Below, piece after piece: positions 18,514 through 32,116 of a stretch of DNA of 39,994 nt (the stretch's first letter is position 1; each line of letters begins with the position of its first letter). Origin of the DNA: Coraliomargarita_B sp046540835 (lineage in GTDB: Bacteria > Verrucomicrobiota > Verrucomicrobiia > Opitutales > Coraliomargaritaceae); the NCBI GenBank assembly GCA_046540835.1, contig JBKHEL010000009.1:1-39994 (forward strand). The letters are read 5' to 3'. The notes beneath the pieces are model-generated. The model saw nothing but the letters and a program-made list of their open reading frames with translations, ran no database searches and was not told the origin of the DNA. Position numbers and translations under genes: made by a program.

Positions 18514-19227
18514 GTGCCTGATTGCTCCGACAACTACGCGGTTTTACTGGCTGCCGGCAGCGGCCGGCGTATGGGTGCTGCGGTCGAGGATAAAATCCTC
18601 GTCTGCCTCGGGGGTAAGCCGGTGCTGCGGCACTCGGTCGAGGCCTTTCAACAGAGCGCCTGCGTGAGCCGGATCTGCATCGTGTATCGGGACGGGGCCC
18701 AGCGCGAGCGCCTGGAAGCGGCCCTGAATAGCCCGCCGCAGTCCGACCTGCCGATTCTATGGGCCCGGGGCGGGAGCACACGCCGGGAATCTGTCGCCAA
18801 CGGCCTGAACGCGCTTCCCGGGTCGGGGGGGCTCACCTTCATCCACGATGCCGCCAGACCGCTGGTCACAGCGGCGGCCCTCTCCGAATTGGCCGCCGTC
18901 GCCGAGCGCGACGGAGCCGCCTGCCTCGCGCACCGACTCGTTGATACCATCAAGCGCGTCGAAGTCCCGGAGCAAATCCGCCGGGTCGAACTGGAGGACC
19001 TGGAGCGCAACCGGCTCTGGGCCATGGAAACGCCCCAGGTCTTCCGCACCGAGGCCATTCGCAAAGCCTACCGACAGGTCATGGCGCTCGGACTGGACGT
19101 GACCGACGACGCCGCTGCCGCCGCGACCATCGGTCTTCCCCTCACTCTCGTCCCCAACGAAAAGCCCAACCCGAAAATCACCACAGACGCCGACCTCAGC
19201 TACCTCGAGTGGCTCCTCACATCATGA
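18514..19227 (+). CDS. ispD: 2-C-methyl-D-erythritol 4-phosphate cytidylyltransferase
   Basis: Couples CTP to methylerythritol phosphate in the MEP isoprenoid pathway. The 237 residues are the normal length. The CTP-binding loop LLAAGSGRRMG is at residues 11-21, the conserved lysine is in EDKILVCLGGKPVLRHSVEAF, and the middle signature is FIHDAARPLV. The tail TPQVFRTEAIRKAY and NPKITTDADLSYLEWLL complete the family pattern. The start is GTG at 18514, two bases after the pyrF stop. Its stop overlaps the thioesterase ATG by ATGA. The next MEP enzyme, IspE, is encoded nearby on the opposite strand. Confidence 0.95.
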   Translation: MPDCSDNYAVLLAAGSGRRMGAAVEDKILVCLGGKPVLRHSVEAFQQSACVSRICIVYRDGAQRERLEAALNSPPQSDLPILWARGGSTRRESVANGLNALPGSGGLTFIHDAARPLVTAAALSELAAVAERDGAACLAHRLVDTIKRVEVPEQIRRVELEDLERNRLWAMETPQVFRTEAIRKAYRQVMALGLDVTDDAAAAATIGLPLTLVPNEKPNPKITTDADLSYLEWLLTS

Positions 19228-19643
19228 TTCACAGCGTTTTTAAAACCCGGGTCCGCTACGCCGAAACGGACCGAATGGACGTCGTCCACCACAGCAACTA
19301 CCTCATCTGGTTTGAAGCGGCCCGCATCCAGATGCTCGATGAAATCGACCTCCCCTACAAACAGATGGAGGCCGACGGCTTCCTCATCCCAGTGCTTTCG
19401 GCGCAGCTCGACTACAAGCAGCCGGCCTTTTTCGATGACCGTCTGGAGATCCACCTCACCATGCCCAAACTCCCCCGCGCACGCTTTTTCTTCGACTACA
19501 CGGTGCGCCGGGGCGACCAGCTTCTCGCGACCGGTCAAACCACCCATGGGTTCATGAACAGCGGAGGCCGCGGGATGCGCCCGCCCGCTCCTTTCCTCGA
19601 ACGCATCGAGGCGGCCTGGGAGGCGGGGAAGGCTATTGGTTGA
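19224..19643 (+). CDS. Acyl-CoA thioesterase, 4HBT/YbgC hot-dog family
   Basis: A 139-residue hot-dog-fold thioesterase. The catalytic signature Y-x-ETD-x-MDVVHHSNYL-WFE-AR is present at residues 12-33, with the acid in MDVVHH being the usual nucleophile or base. The natural substrate (short acyl-CoA, hydroxybenzoyl-CoA or acyl-ACP) cannot be told. I choose ATG 19224, which overlaps the ispD stop by ATGA, over an in-frame GTG 15 bases earlier. It is the third gene of a pyrF-ispD operon. The last residues (RIEAAWEAGKAIG) match the usual end of the family, so it is complete. Confidence 0.88.
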   Translation: MIHSVFKTRVRYAETDRMDVVHHSNYLIWFEAARIQMLDEIDLPYKQMEADGFLIPVLSAQLDYKQPAFFDDRLEIHLTMPKLPRARFFFDYTVRRGDQLLATGQTTHGFMNSGGRGMRPPAPFLERIEAAWEAGKAIG

Positions 19644-19671
19644 ATGTCCGGCTTTTTCGTCGGCTGCGGAT

Positions 19672-19699
19672 TTGTTTTTTTCCAAGCCTGTGCTAGTTT
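19672..19699 (+). promoter_or_regulatory. Promoter of the DUF5069 gene, short-leader type
   Basis: TTGTTT (19672-19677), a 16-base spacer and TAGTTT (19694-19699) precede the ATG at 19706 by only 6 bases. A start site about 7 bases after the -10 would fall on the start codon. No Shine-Dalgarno is seen. Confidence 0.35.
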
Positions 19700-19705
19700 C
19701 AAGCG

Positions 19706-20227
19706 ATGAATCATTACGACTACCAAACGAACTTGAAGCGGATCTGGCAGGATGCTGTCAAAAAATATGAGGCGGGCAACCGTGAGCCGGATCGCTATTT
19801 CGACGCGGCAACGCTTGCCGAGCTCGCCTCGATCGGTCTCGGCACCATGGATGTCTACGACTATGCCGAAGACTTTGTGACCCGGGATGAGCCTGACTTT
19901 GAGACCTTTCTGATGATTTGCGAAGCGCGGCGGGACTACTTTTTCACCGTCCAGGGGGGCGAGCCGTCCGCAAAGACGCTCGACGCGGCGACGCTCCCGC
20001 CAAAAACCGAAGCGGTCAACGGGATCGTCTGGCTGCCCCGGATCATGCCCAAAGCGATCGCCAAGTTGCGCGGGGAACTACCGGATGACACCATGTATTG
20101 CTGTGGCGGGGACCGCCGCTTCTTCAAAGACAACGGGATTCACCCGGCGGAGTTCCTTCGCGCAGCCTGGGCCTTCGAAGCCGACACGGACCGGCTCGTC
20201 GCATGGGTCGAAGCAAGGCGTTCCTGA
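19706..20227 (+). CDS. DUF5069 domain protein
   Basis: A 173-residue soluble protein of a family I know chiefly from Verrucomicrobiota, where it is annotated DUF5069 and has no assigned function. Family features are IVWLPRIMPKAIAKLRGELP in the middle and CCGGDRRFFKDNGIHPAEFL toward the end. Two adjacent cysteines (CCGGD) precede the conserved RRFF. No signal peptide or membrane span. It stands alone between the pyrF operon and a glutaredoxin gene 49 bases downstream on the same strand. Its presence supports the suggested phylum. Confidence 0.75.
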   Translation: MNHYDYQTNLKRIWQDAVKKYEAGNREPDRYFDAATLAELASIGLGTMDVYDYAEDFVTRDEPDFETFLMICEARRDYFFTVQGGEPSAKTLDAATLPPKTEAVNGIVWLPRIMPKAIAKLRGELPDDTMYCCGGDRRFFKDNGIHPAEFLRAAWAFEADTDRLVAWVEARRS

Positions 20228-20276
20228 GCTTGCCCCAAAGTTGACAAAACCTTAAATCTCTACAGCTAATCCCACT

Positions 20277-20612
20277 ATGAAGATAATTGCATACCTGAAA
20301 CCCACCTGCGGCTGGAGCACGGGCGTTCGAGCCATCATGAAGAAATACGGTCTCGAATACGAAGACCGGGACATCATCAATCAACCGGAACAATACGCCG
20401 AAATGGTCGAAAAATCGGGTCAGCCCCTCTCCCCCTGCGTCGAAATCGACGGGCATATGCTCGCCGACGTCAGTGGCGAAGAAGTTGAGAACTACATGCT
20501 CAGCAACAACTTGATTGAGGAGTCCGATGTCCGGCCGGAAGCACCGACTAACGCCCCATGCACGGACGAGGAGCACGAAGCGATGCGGACGAAGACGGTC
20601 CGCTTCTTCTAG
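20277..20612 (+). CDS. Glutaredoxin, CGWS monothiol type
   Basis: A 111-residue thioredoxin-fold protein that uses glutathione. The active site is P-T-C-G-W-S (residues 9-14) with a single N-terminal cysteine, so a monothiol mechanism, Fe-S cluster handling or deglutathionylation is more likely than disulfide exchange. The family's cis-proline segment is present as SPCVEIDGHMLADVSGEEV; the cysteine after that proline, CVEIDG, is conserved in some glutaredoxins. The tail (about residues 85-111, PTNAPCTDEEHEAM) is longer than in classic glutaredoxins and ends in RFF. A terminator-like hairpin 13 bases downstream separates it from gltB. Confidence 0.85.
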   Translation: MKIIAYLKPTCGWSTGVRAIMKKYGLEYEDRDIINQPEQYAEMVEKSGQPLSPCVEIDGHMLADVSGEEVENYMLSNNLIEESDVRPEAPTNAPCTDEEHEAMRTKTVRFF

Positions 20613-20624
20613 GTTGATTCAATC

Positions 20625-20656
20625 CCGGCCTGTTTATTTCTCTCTAGACAGGCCGG
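20625..20656 (+). terminator. Hairpin between glutaredoxin gene and gltB
   Basis: A perfect 9-bp inverted repeat CCGGCCTGT (20625-20633) and ACAGGCCGG (20648-20656) with a 14-base loop. No T-run follows, so it may be a weak terminator, a processing site or an operator. The rest of the gap to gltB holds nothing I recognise. Confidence 0.45.
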
Positions 20657-20783
20657 AAATGTCCGCTAACTTCCTGCGTTCCGGTTTGATTTTCATTCCG
20701 GACGGGGACACATCGCTTGGCCGGGGCCGGGCCTGCCCCCGAGCACGCTCGAATTGAATACACTTTAACTGACCACTCTGAAT

Positions 20784-25436
<4,653 letters not shown>

Positions 25437-25450
25437 GGGTAGGCAGATTT

Positions 25451-25530
25451 GAAGGTGGGAAGGTAGGAAAGTAACGTCCTCCTCCCACCTTCCACCTCCC
25501 CACCTTCCACTTCCACACCTTCCACTTCCA
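25451..25530 (+). repeat. Pyrimidine-rich repeat tract between gltB and gltD
   Basis: Contains a perfect 15-bp tandem duplication CACCTTCCACTTCCA (25501-25515, 25516-25530) followed by a third partial copy, and an inverted pair GAAGGTGGGA (25451-25460) and TCCCACCTTC (25483-25492) that can form a hairpin. The words CCACCTTC and CCTTCCAC are shared with the tract at 11481-11566. It occupies most of the 115-base gltB-gltD gap, so it may attenuate or process the transcript, or it may be a dispersed repeat. Confidence 0.7.
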
Positions 25531-25551
25531 CACCTTCAAACCTTTAAACTC

Positions 25552-27039
<1,488 letters not shown>

Positions 27040-27089
27040 GCGGGAGACGACAGCCGCCTCCGATCAATTCTCATCCGGGCTCGAAAACG

Positions 27090-28073
27090 ATGACTTCCTG
27101 GGGCATCATCGGGTGTGGCCAGATCGCCACGGCCTTTGCGACGGCGCTTCGCCAAGTGCCGGGTGCCTGCCTGCGAGCTGTTGCCGCGCGCGAGCTCCCG
27201 CGTGCGGCTGATTTTGCCAGGCGCTTTTCCGCGCAGCAACCTTATGGTGACTATGCCGCGCTGTTTGCAGACCCGCAGATCGATATCGTCTACATCGCCA
27301 CCCCGCATCACAATCACGCTGCGCTGAGTCTACAGGCGATCGCCGCAGGTAAGGCCGTCTTGTGCGAAAAGCCCGTGGCCCTCAACGCAGCAGACTGGGA
27401 CCGCGTCACCGCCGCGGCGGAACGGGCGCAGGTCTTTCTCATGGAGGCCATGTGGACGCGGTTCATGCCGGCAGTCCTGGAATTACAGGCCCAATTGGAT
27501 GCGGGGCTCATCGGCCCGGTTCAACTCATTCAGGCGGATTTCGGCATCCACAATGACTGGGACCCGCGCGGGCGTATGCTTAACCCGGAACTGGGGGGTG
27601 GCGCGCTGTTGGACCTGGGCATCTACCCGCTCACCTTTGCCAGTATGATGTTTCGCGCGCAGCCGGTTTCCCTGCACGGCTTCATGAAGCCGGCCGCTGA
27701 AACCGGGGTGGACGAGTTGTCGAGTTACCATGCTGACTATGGTGACGGTCGCTTCGCCCAGTTAATGAGCGCCTGCCGCTTGAAGGTGCCCCACCAAGCT
27801 CGCATCTACGGCAGCTTGGGGCGCGTGACCGTCGACGATTTTTTCCACCCGCAGGGTTTCACCGTTGAGCGCCACGGCCAAGCGCCGAAAACCGTCAGTC
27901 GGCCTTTCCCATCAACCGGCTACCAGTTCGAGGCGATGGAAGCCCAGCGCTGTCTGGCCGAAGGAATGACGGAGAGCCCCACCTGCCCTTGGTCCGCGAC
28001 CCGTGCAATCCTCAACAGCATGGACCAGCTTCGGCAACAGTGGGGCCTGCAATATCCGGGCGAGGCTCCGTGA
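27090..28073 (+). CDS. Gfo/Idh/MocA-family NAD(P)-dependent oxidoreductase
   Basis: A 327-residue oxidoreductase of the glucose-fructose oxidoreductase family, which oxidises or reduces sugar- or polyol-type substrates. The N-terminal Rossmann fold opens with WGIIGCGQIATAFATAL and has the second strand VYIATPHHNH and the catalytic lysine in CEKPVALN (about residue 91-98). The C-terminal half resembles the trans-1,2-dihydrobenzene-1,2-diol dehydrogenase branch (FLMEAMWTRFMP, then GGGALLDLGIYPL). I choose ATG 27090; the long upstream frame back to 26724 is an out-of-frame shadow of gltD. The substrate is unknown. It follows gltD by 50 bases and is closed by the terminator at 28135, so it may be the end of the gltBD unit. 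Confidence 0.88.
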   Translation: MTSWGIIGCGQIATAFATALRQVPGACLRAVAARELPRAADFARRFSAQQPYGDYAALFADPQIDIVYIATPHHNHAALSLQAIAAGKAVLCEKPVALNAADWDRVTAAAERAQVFLMEAMWTRFMPAVLELQAQLDAGLIGPVQLIQADFGIHNDWDPRGRMLNPELGGGALLDLGIYPLTFASMMFRAQPVSLHGFMKPAAETGVDELSSYHADYGDGRFAQLMSACRLKVPHQARIYGSLGRVTVDDFFHPQGFTVERHGQAPKTVSRPFPSTGYQFEAMEAQRCLAEGMTESPTCPWSATRAILNSMDQLRQQWGLQYPGEAP

Positions 28074-28134
28074 AACCTGCCCGAGCAGGCAAGACGGGTT
28101 CGACCATGCCATAACACGAGCTTAACGGCCTGAG

Positions 28135-28152
28135 AAAGGCTCCTGCCTTTTT
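28135..28152 (+). terminator. Intrinsic terminator after the oxidoreductase gene
   Basis: AAAGGC-TCCT-GCCTTT (28135-28150) followed by further Ts. A 6-bp stem, four-base loop and T-run about 62 bases after the stop codon at 28073. Confidence 0.7.
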
Positions 28153-28235
28153 AAATCTTTTGCAGTTTACAGTTGTCTTCCACCCCACTCTCGCATTGGA
28201 GTCGGCTCTCGTGATTCGAAACAAAGCACAAAACC

Positions 28236-28373
28236 ACCTATCCACGATAGGTAAAAGGCTCCCGAAGCTACTCGTCAGCTCTCGGTCGTCGCAGCGACGC
28301 AGGTCGCTGGAACCGAGATAGTTTCCCTTCACCCGGTCCCATCGGCCGGAGGGCACAAAGCTGTCATTGTGCC
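28236..28373 (+). other. Hairpin-rich leader region before the porin gene
   Basis: The 401 bases between the oxidoreductase stop and the porin ATG hold no credible gene but contain a run of perfect inverted repeats: ACCTATC-CAC-GATAGGT (28236-28252); CTCGGT (28281-28286) pairing with ACCGAG (28312-28317), enclosing CAGCGAC-GCAG-GTCGCTG (28292-28309); and GGCACAA (28352-28358) with TTGTGCC (28367-28373). The density suggests a folded 5' leader or small RNA controlling the porin. The minus-strand frame 28012-28446 across it has no recognisable content. No known riboswitch pattern is evident to me. Confidence 0.5.
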
Positions 28374-28474
28374 ACATCACGCTGAAGCCCCGACGGGACT
28401 CTAACTGACTGTTTGGCTGCTGCGTGCCCATCAAACAAAAACACAATAATCAAACCCAACAACAAACAAAACAG

Positions 28475-29848
28475 ATGAAGCAAACAAAACGACTCAAACA
28501 CCTCCTCGTCGGCGCTTGTGGTCTGGCCTTCGCGTTCGCGAATGCCCAGGGCCAATCCGCAGAAGAGCTCCAGCGTCAGGTCGAGCAGCTCCAGCGCCAG
28601 CTCGCCCAGACCCAAGAGCAGCTTGCTGCCGCAGAAGCGAATCAAGTCGAATCCGCACGCGCCGAAAAAGCCGCGCCCGAAGTGGCCGAGATGGAACAAA
28701 CCATCGCCAACGCCGCCGACCTTGGCCCGTCCAAAATCACCCCGGGCGATTTGATCCCGGCACTCGAAGGGCTCAAGATTGGTGGCGCGATTCGGGCGAA
28801 TTACATAATTGGGGACTATCCGAATGGGTCGGCTCCTTCACGCGGTGGAGATGGTGGTAACTTCAAATTAGATACATTCCGGCTCAACGCTGACTATACC
28901 CGGGGCGATTACGTCGCAAAATTCGAATACCGCTGGTATGATGGATACAACTTCCTTCACACAGGTTGGTTCGGATACAACTTCGAAGACGACAGCCAAC
29001 TTCAATTCGGCGTGAATCGCGTACCTTTCGGGCCCGGAGCCTACGGAATTTCACAGAGCTGGCTTTTTGACCAGCACTACTATGTTGGTCTGTCTGACGA
29101 TATGGATCTGGGCTTTAAATACAAAACCTCTTTAGGAGATGTCTCAATCGATCTGGGTTATTACTTCTCAGATGAAGGCCAATGGCGAGGAGCTTCACGA
29201 GACAGTGCCCGTTACTCGTATGATGTTGTCGATGAAACAGACAATGGTTACGAAGAACGAAATCAGTTTAACTTCCGGGCCATCAAGCCGGTCAAGTTTG
29301 GTGAGGTGAACGCAGACTTAGGAATTTCCGCGCAATATGGTATGCTTGAGAGTAATGGTAACCAAGATGATGGAGACCATTATGCTGCATCAGCACACGC
29401 GGTTTTCAAAGTGGGCAATTGGACCATAGCTCCACAACTGACCTATTATAATTACGACATAGATGATCATACTGTTCAGTCCGGGGTCGTAACCGATGAT
29501 CTGATTGATATGGGAGCCTATGATTTTGCGTGGGATATTGCAGCAGAAGCTTGGATTCCGGCAATCTCACTGAGCTACTACAAAGAAACACCGAGCTTCG
29601 ATTGGTTGGACTATGTTATTCCCTACGTCGAATACAGTTCCATCGTAAAGGCTGAAAGTAGCTTTAACGATAGCGAGCTTTTCATTGTTGGTGCGGCATG
29701 GGGCCGAGGAGGTTGGTATATTTACACCGATCTCGGTTTCTCAAATGGCAACTATTTTGTCGGAGGTGATGATTTCACCACCTTTGGAGCTAACCCCGAC
29801 GACACTTGGCAAACCCGCTTCAATATCAACTTCGGCTACTACTTCTGA
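28475..29848 (+). CDS. Outer-membrane porin with N-terminal coiled coil
   Basis: A 457-residue outer-membrane protein. The start at 28475 gives a good signal peptide (MKQTKRLKHLLVGACGLAFA, cleaved near FANA-QG). Residues about 24-70 are a Gln/Glu/Ala-rich coiled coil (SAEELQRQVEQLQRQLAQTQ), as in porins that trimerise or bind peptidoglycan. The rest alternates short polar and aromatic strands typical of a beta barrel (GAIRANYIIGD ... FRLNADYTRGDYVAKFEYRW) and ends in the outer-membrane signature NINFGYYF with C-terminal Phe. The solute is unknown; relatives are phosphate-selective or general porins. The barrel part is more AT-rich (40-47% GC in samples) than the 5' part (60-65%). A terminator follows at 29875. 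Confidence 0.85.
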   Translation: MKQTKRLKHLLVGACGLAFAFANAQGQSAEELQRQVEQLQRQLAQTQEQLAAAEANQVESARAEKAAPEVAEMEQTIANAADLGPSKITPGDLIPALEGLKIGGAIRANYIIGDYPNGSAPSRGGDGGNFKLDTFRLNADYTRGDYVAKFEYRWYDGYNFLHTGWFGYNFEDDSQLQFGVNRVPFGPGAYGISQSWLFDQHYYVGLSDDMDLGFKYKTSLGDVSIDLGYYFSDEGQWRGASRDSARYSYDVVDETDNGYEERNQFNFRAIKPVKFGEVNADLGISAQYGMLESNGNQDDGDHYAASAHAVFKVGNWTIAPQLTYYNYDIDDHTVQSGVVTDDLIDMGAYDFAWDIAAEAWIPAISLSYYKETPSFDWLDYVIPYVEYSSIVKAESSFNDSELFIVGAAWGRGGWYIYTDLGFSNGNYFVGGDDFTTFGANPDDTWQTRFNINFGYYF

Positions 29849-29874
29849 GCCGTTCTTGAGGCAGCTTTAAAAAC

Positions 29875-29914
29875 ACGAACGAGTCGGGTCCGATCCCCGA
29901 TTGGTTCGTTTCTT
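29875..29914 (+). terminator. Terminator after the porin gene
   Basis: Two stacked stems, ACGAAC (29875-29880) with GTTCGT (29904-29909) and TCGGG (29884-29888) with CCCGA (29896-29900), followed by TTCTT. The spacing and T-rich tail fit intrinsic termination 26 bases after the stop. Confidence 0.6.
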
Positions 29915-29940
29915 GCTCGAACTTGTCTACCGCAGGCATC

Positions 29941-29956
29941 CGGATCCTTCGATCCG
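29941..29956 (+). promoter_or_regulatory. Hairpin in the ProV leader
   Basis: CGGATC-CTTC-GATCCG, a perfect 6-bp stem with a four-base loop, 24 bases before the ProV ATG at 29981. It could shape initiation of the betaine transporter mRNA. No Shine-Dalgarno is present between it and the ATG. Confidence 0.4.
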
Positions 29957-29980
29957 AAAATCCCAACCCTACCATACACT

Positions 29981-31258
29981 ATGAGCGAAGATGTCATCGT
30001 CGAAGTTGAAGGTCTCTACAAAATCTTTGGCCACGGGGCTAAGGAAAAAGCGCTCCCTCTGCTGAAAAAAGGCGTGTCCAAAGGCGATATTCTGGAAAAG
30101 ACCGGGTGCACGGTCGGCATCGACAACGCCTCTTTCTCCGTCAAAAAACGGGAAATTTTTGTCATCATGGGTCTCTCCGGCAGCGGGAAGTCCACGGTCA
30201 TCCGCTGTGTCAACCGTCTGATCCCGGCAACAGACGGCAAGATTCTGGTCTCCGGCGTAAACGTCCCCGGGGCCAGCCAGGAGGAACTGCGCGAACTGCG
30301 GCGCAAAAAGCTGAGCATGGTCTTCCAGCGCTTCGGCCTGCTGCCTCAGCGCAGCGTTATCGATAACGTCGCCTTCGGCCTCGAGATCCAGGGCATCGAA
30401 AAAGAAGAGCGCCACCGAAAAGCGCGCGAGGCGATCAATCTGGTGGGCCTCGACGGCTACGAGACCTCCATGACCCAGGAGCTCAGCGGCGGCATGCAGC
30501 AGCGCGTGGGTCTGGCCCGCGCCCTCGCCAACGACCCGGAGATCCTGCTCATGGATGAGGCCTTCTCGGCCCTCGACCCGCTCATCCGCGTGCAACTGCA
30601 GGACGAACTGCTCGAGTTGCAGGCCAAGCAACACCGCACCATTTTATTTATCACCCACGACCTCGACGAAGCACTCAAACTGGGTGACCGGATCGCCATC
30701 ATGAAGGATGGCGCGGTCGTGCAGATCGGCACACCGGAAGAAATCCTCACCCGCCCGGCCGATGACTATGTGAAACGCTTTGTCGAAAAGGTGGACCGGA
30801 GCAAGGTGATCACCGCCGGGGCGCTGATGCGCCGGGTCCGCACGATCACCGTGCCGAAGGATGGTCCACACGTCGCGGTTCGCGCCATGGAGAACGATAA
30901 TCGCAGAAACATTCTCGCGGTTGACTCGGAGCGACGGCTCCAGGGGCTCCTGACCATCGACGCTGCCATCGATCTGGAAAAAGCGAAAAAACAGGATGTC
31001 AGCGACGCGCTGGTGACCGATATTTATGTGGCCAGCCCGGAGACCCCGATCGCAGATCTGCTCAATTGCGCGATGAATGCGGAATACCCGATCATCATCC
31101 AGGACGAAACCGGGCGTATGCTCGGCGTGCTGGACCGCACCACCATCCTCGCTGAAATGTATGAGGAGGAAGAGAATGAAGACTCAGCCGCGACCCCGCT
31201 CGCAGAGATGTTGGATCAAGACGGCGAAAACACTGAAACCACGGAGGCCCAATCATGA
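29981..31258 (+). CDS. Glycine betaine/proline ABC transporter, ATP-binding protein (ProV/OpuAA)
   Basis: A 425-residue ATPase that powers betaine or proline-betaine import under osmotic stress. The ABC core has the Walker A GLSGSGKST (about residues 64-72), the long N-terminal extension typical of ProV (HGAKEKALPLLKKGVSK-GDI), the signature LSGGMQQRVGLARAL and Walker B ILLMDEAFSALDP. The C-terminal part (about 285-400) is a tandem CBS pair (RRVRTITVPKDGP ... VTDIYVASPETPIADLL), which in OpuA senses ionic strength. A Glu/Thr-rich tail follows. It overlaps the permease gene by 4 bases. I withhold a gene symbol because ProV, OpuAA and GbuA cannot be separated here. Confidence 0.93.
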   Translation: MSEDVIVEVEGLYKIFGHGAKEKALPLLKKGVSKGDILEKTGCTVGIDNASFSVKKREIFVIMGLSGSGKSTVIRCVNRLIPATDGKILVSGVNVPGASQEELRELRRKKLSMVFQRFGLLPQRSVIDNVAFGLEIQGIEKEERHRKAREAINLVGLDGYETSMTQELSGGMQQRVGLARALANDPEILLMDEAFSALDPLIRVQLQDELLELQAKQHRTILFITHDLDEALKLGDRIAIMKDGAVVQIGTPEEILTRPADDYVKRFVEKVDRSKVITAGALMRRVRTITVPKDGPHVAVRAMENDNRRNILAVDSERRLQGLLTIDAAIDLEKAKKQDVSDALVTDIYVASPETPIADLLNCAMNAEYPIIIQDETGRMLGVLDRTTILAEMYEEEENEDSAATPLAEMLDQDGENTETTEAQS

Positions 31259-32094
31259 ACATTCCTCAAATACCCGTCGGCGACGCCTTCGAGGCGATTA
31301 TTACCTGGCTCACCGACAATGTCGAAATCCTCTTCGACGCGATCGGCGGCACGGTTACGGCGATTCTCTCCGCTCTGGAGTTTGTGCTGCTTGCGCCTCA
31401 TCCGATGCTGATGGTCGCTATTTTGACCGGTATCGCTCTCTTCCTGGCCGGGCGGGGGGTCGCGATCTTTACAGCCCTGGGGATGTTACTGATCGCCAAT
31501 ATGGGCTACTGGACGGCCACAATGGAGACCCTCACGCTCGTGCTCGGCTCCGTGCTGATCGCTCTGCTGATCGGCGTGCCCGTGGGCATCTGGTCGGCCA
31601 AGAGCAAAGCCGTTGAAAGCACAATCCGGCCGATACTCGACTTTATGCAAACGCTGCCGGCTTTCGTTTATCTGATCCCGGCGGTGCTCCTGTTCCGCCT
31701 CGGACCGGTGCCGGCGGTCATTGCCACCTTGATCTTCTCTCTGCCTCCCGCGGTCCGCCTCACCAATCTGGGGATCCGCCAAGTGCCGGAGGAGATCCGT
31801 GAGGCGGCGCTCTCTTTCGGCTCCAGCCCCAAGCAACTGCTCTTCAAAGCCGAACTGCCGGTGGCCCTGCCAACCATCATGGCGGGGGTCAACCAGACCA
31901 TTATGCTGGCCCTCTCCATGGTCGTGATCGCAGGCATGATCGGTGCCGGCGGGCTCGGCAACGAGGTGCTCAAGGGCATCACCCAGCTGCAGATCGACAT
32001 CGGCTTCGAAGCGGGTATCTCAATCGTCATCCTCGCGATCTTCCTGGACCGCGTCACCCAAAGCCTCACACAACCCAAGAAAAAATCGAACTAG
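31255..32094 (+). CDS. Glycine betaine/proline ABC transporter, permease (ProW/OpuAB)
   Basis: A 279-residue inner-membrane permease with about six transmembrane segments. The EAA loop that docks on the ATPase is seen as EEIREAALSFGSSPKQLLFK, and PVGIWSAKSKAVESTIRPIL and LDFMQTLPAFVYLIPAVLLF are family hallmarks. The ATG overlaps the ProV stop and has GGAGG (31241-31246 region) 7 bases upstream, one of the few good ribosome-binding sites in the window. The end (LDRVTQSLTQPKKKSN) is complete. It is encoded between the ATPase and the binding protein, the standard ProVWX order. Confidence 0.95.
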   Translation: MNIPQIPVGDAFEAIITWLTDNVEILFDAIGGTVTAILSALEFVLLAPHPMLMVAILTGIALFLAGRGVAIFTALGMLLIANMGYWTATMETLTLVLGSVLIALLIGVPVGIWSAKSKAVESTIRPILDFMQTLPAFVYLIPAVLLFRLGPVPAVIATLIFSLPPAVRLTNLGIRQVPEEIREAALSFGSSPKQLLFKAELPVALPTIMAGVNQTIMLALSMVVIAGMIGAGGLGNEVLKGITQLQIDIGFEAGISIVILAIFLDRVTQSLTQPKKKSN

Positions 32095-32116
32095 AACAAA
32101 ACTGAAAGATACCAAT

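Noticed and set aside
28096..28105. GGGTTCGACC looked like a tRNA T-arm
   Set aside because: No cloverleaf can be built around it.
28012..28446. 144-codon minus-strand frame over the porin leader
   Set aside because: No recognisable content; it covers the hairpin-rich non-coding stretch and part of the oxidoreductase gene.
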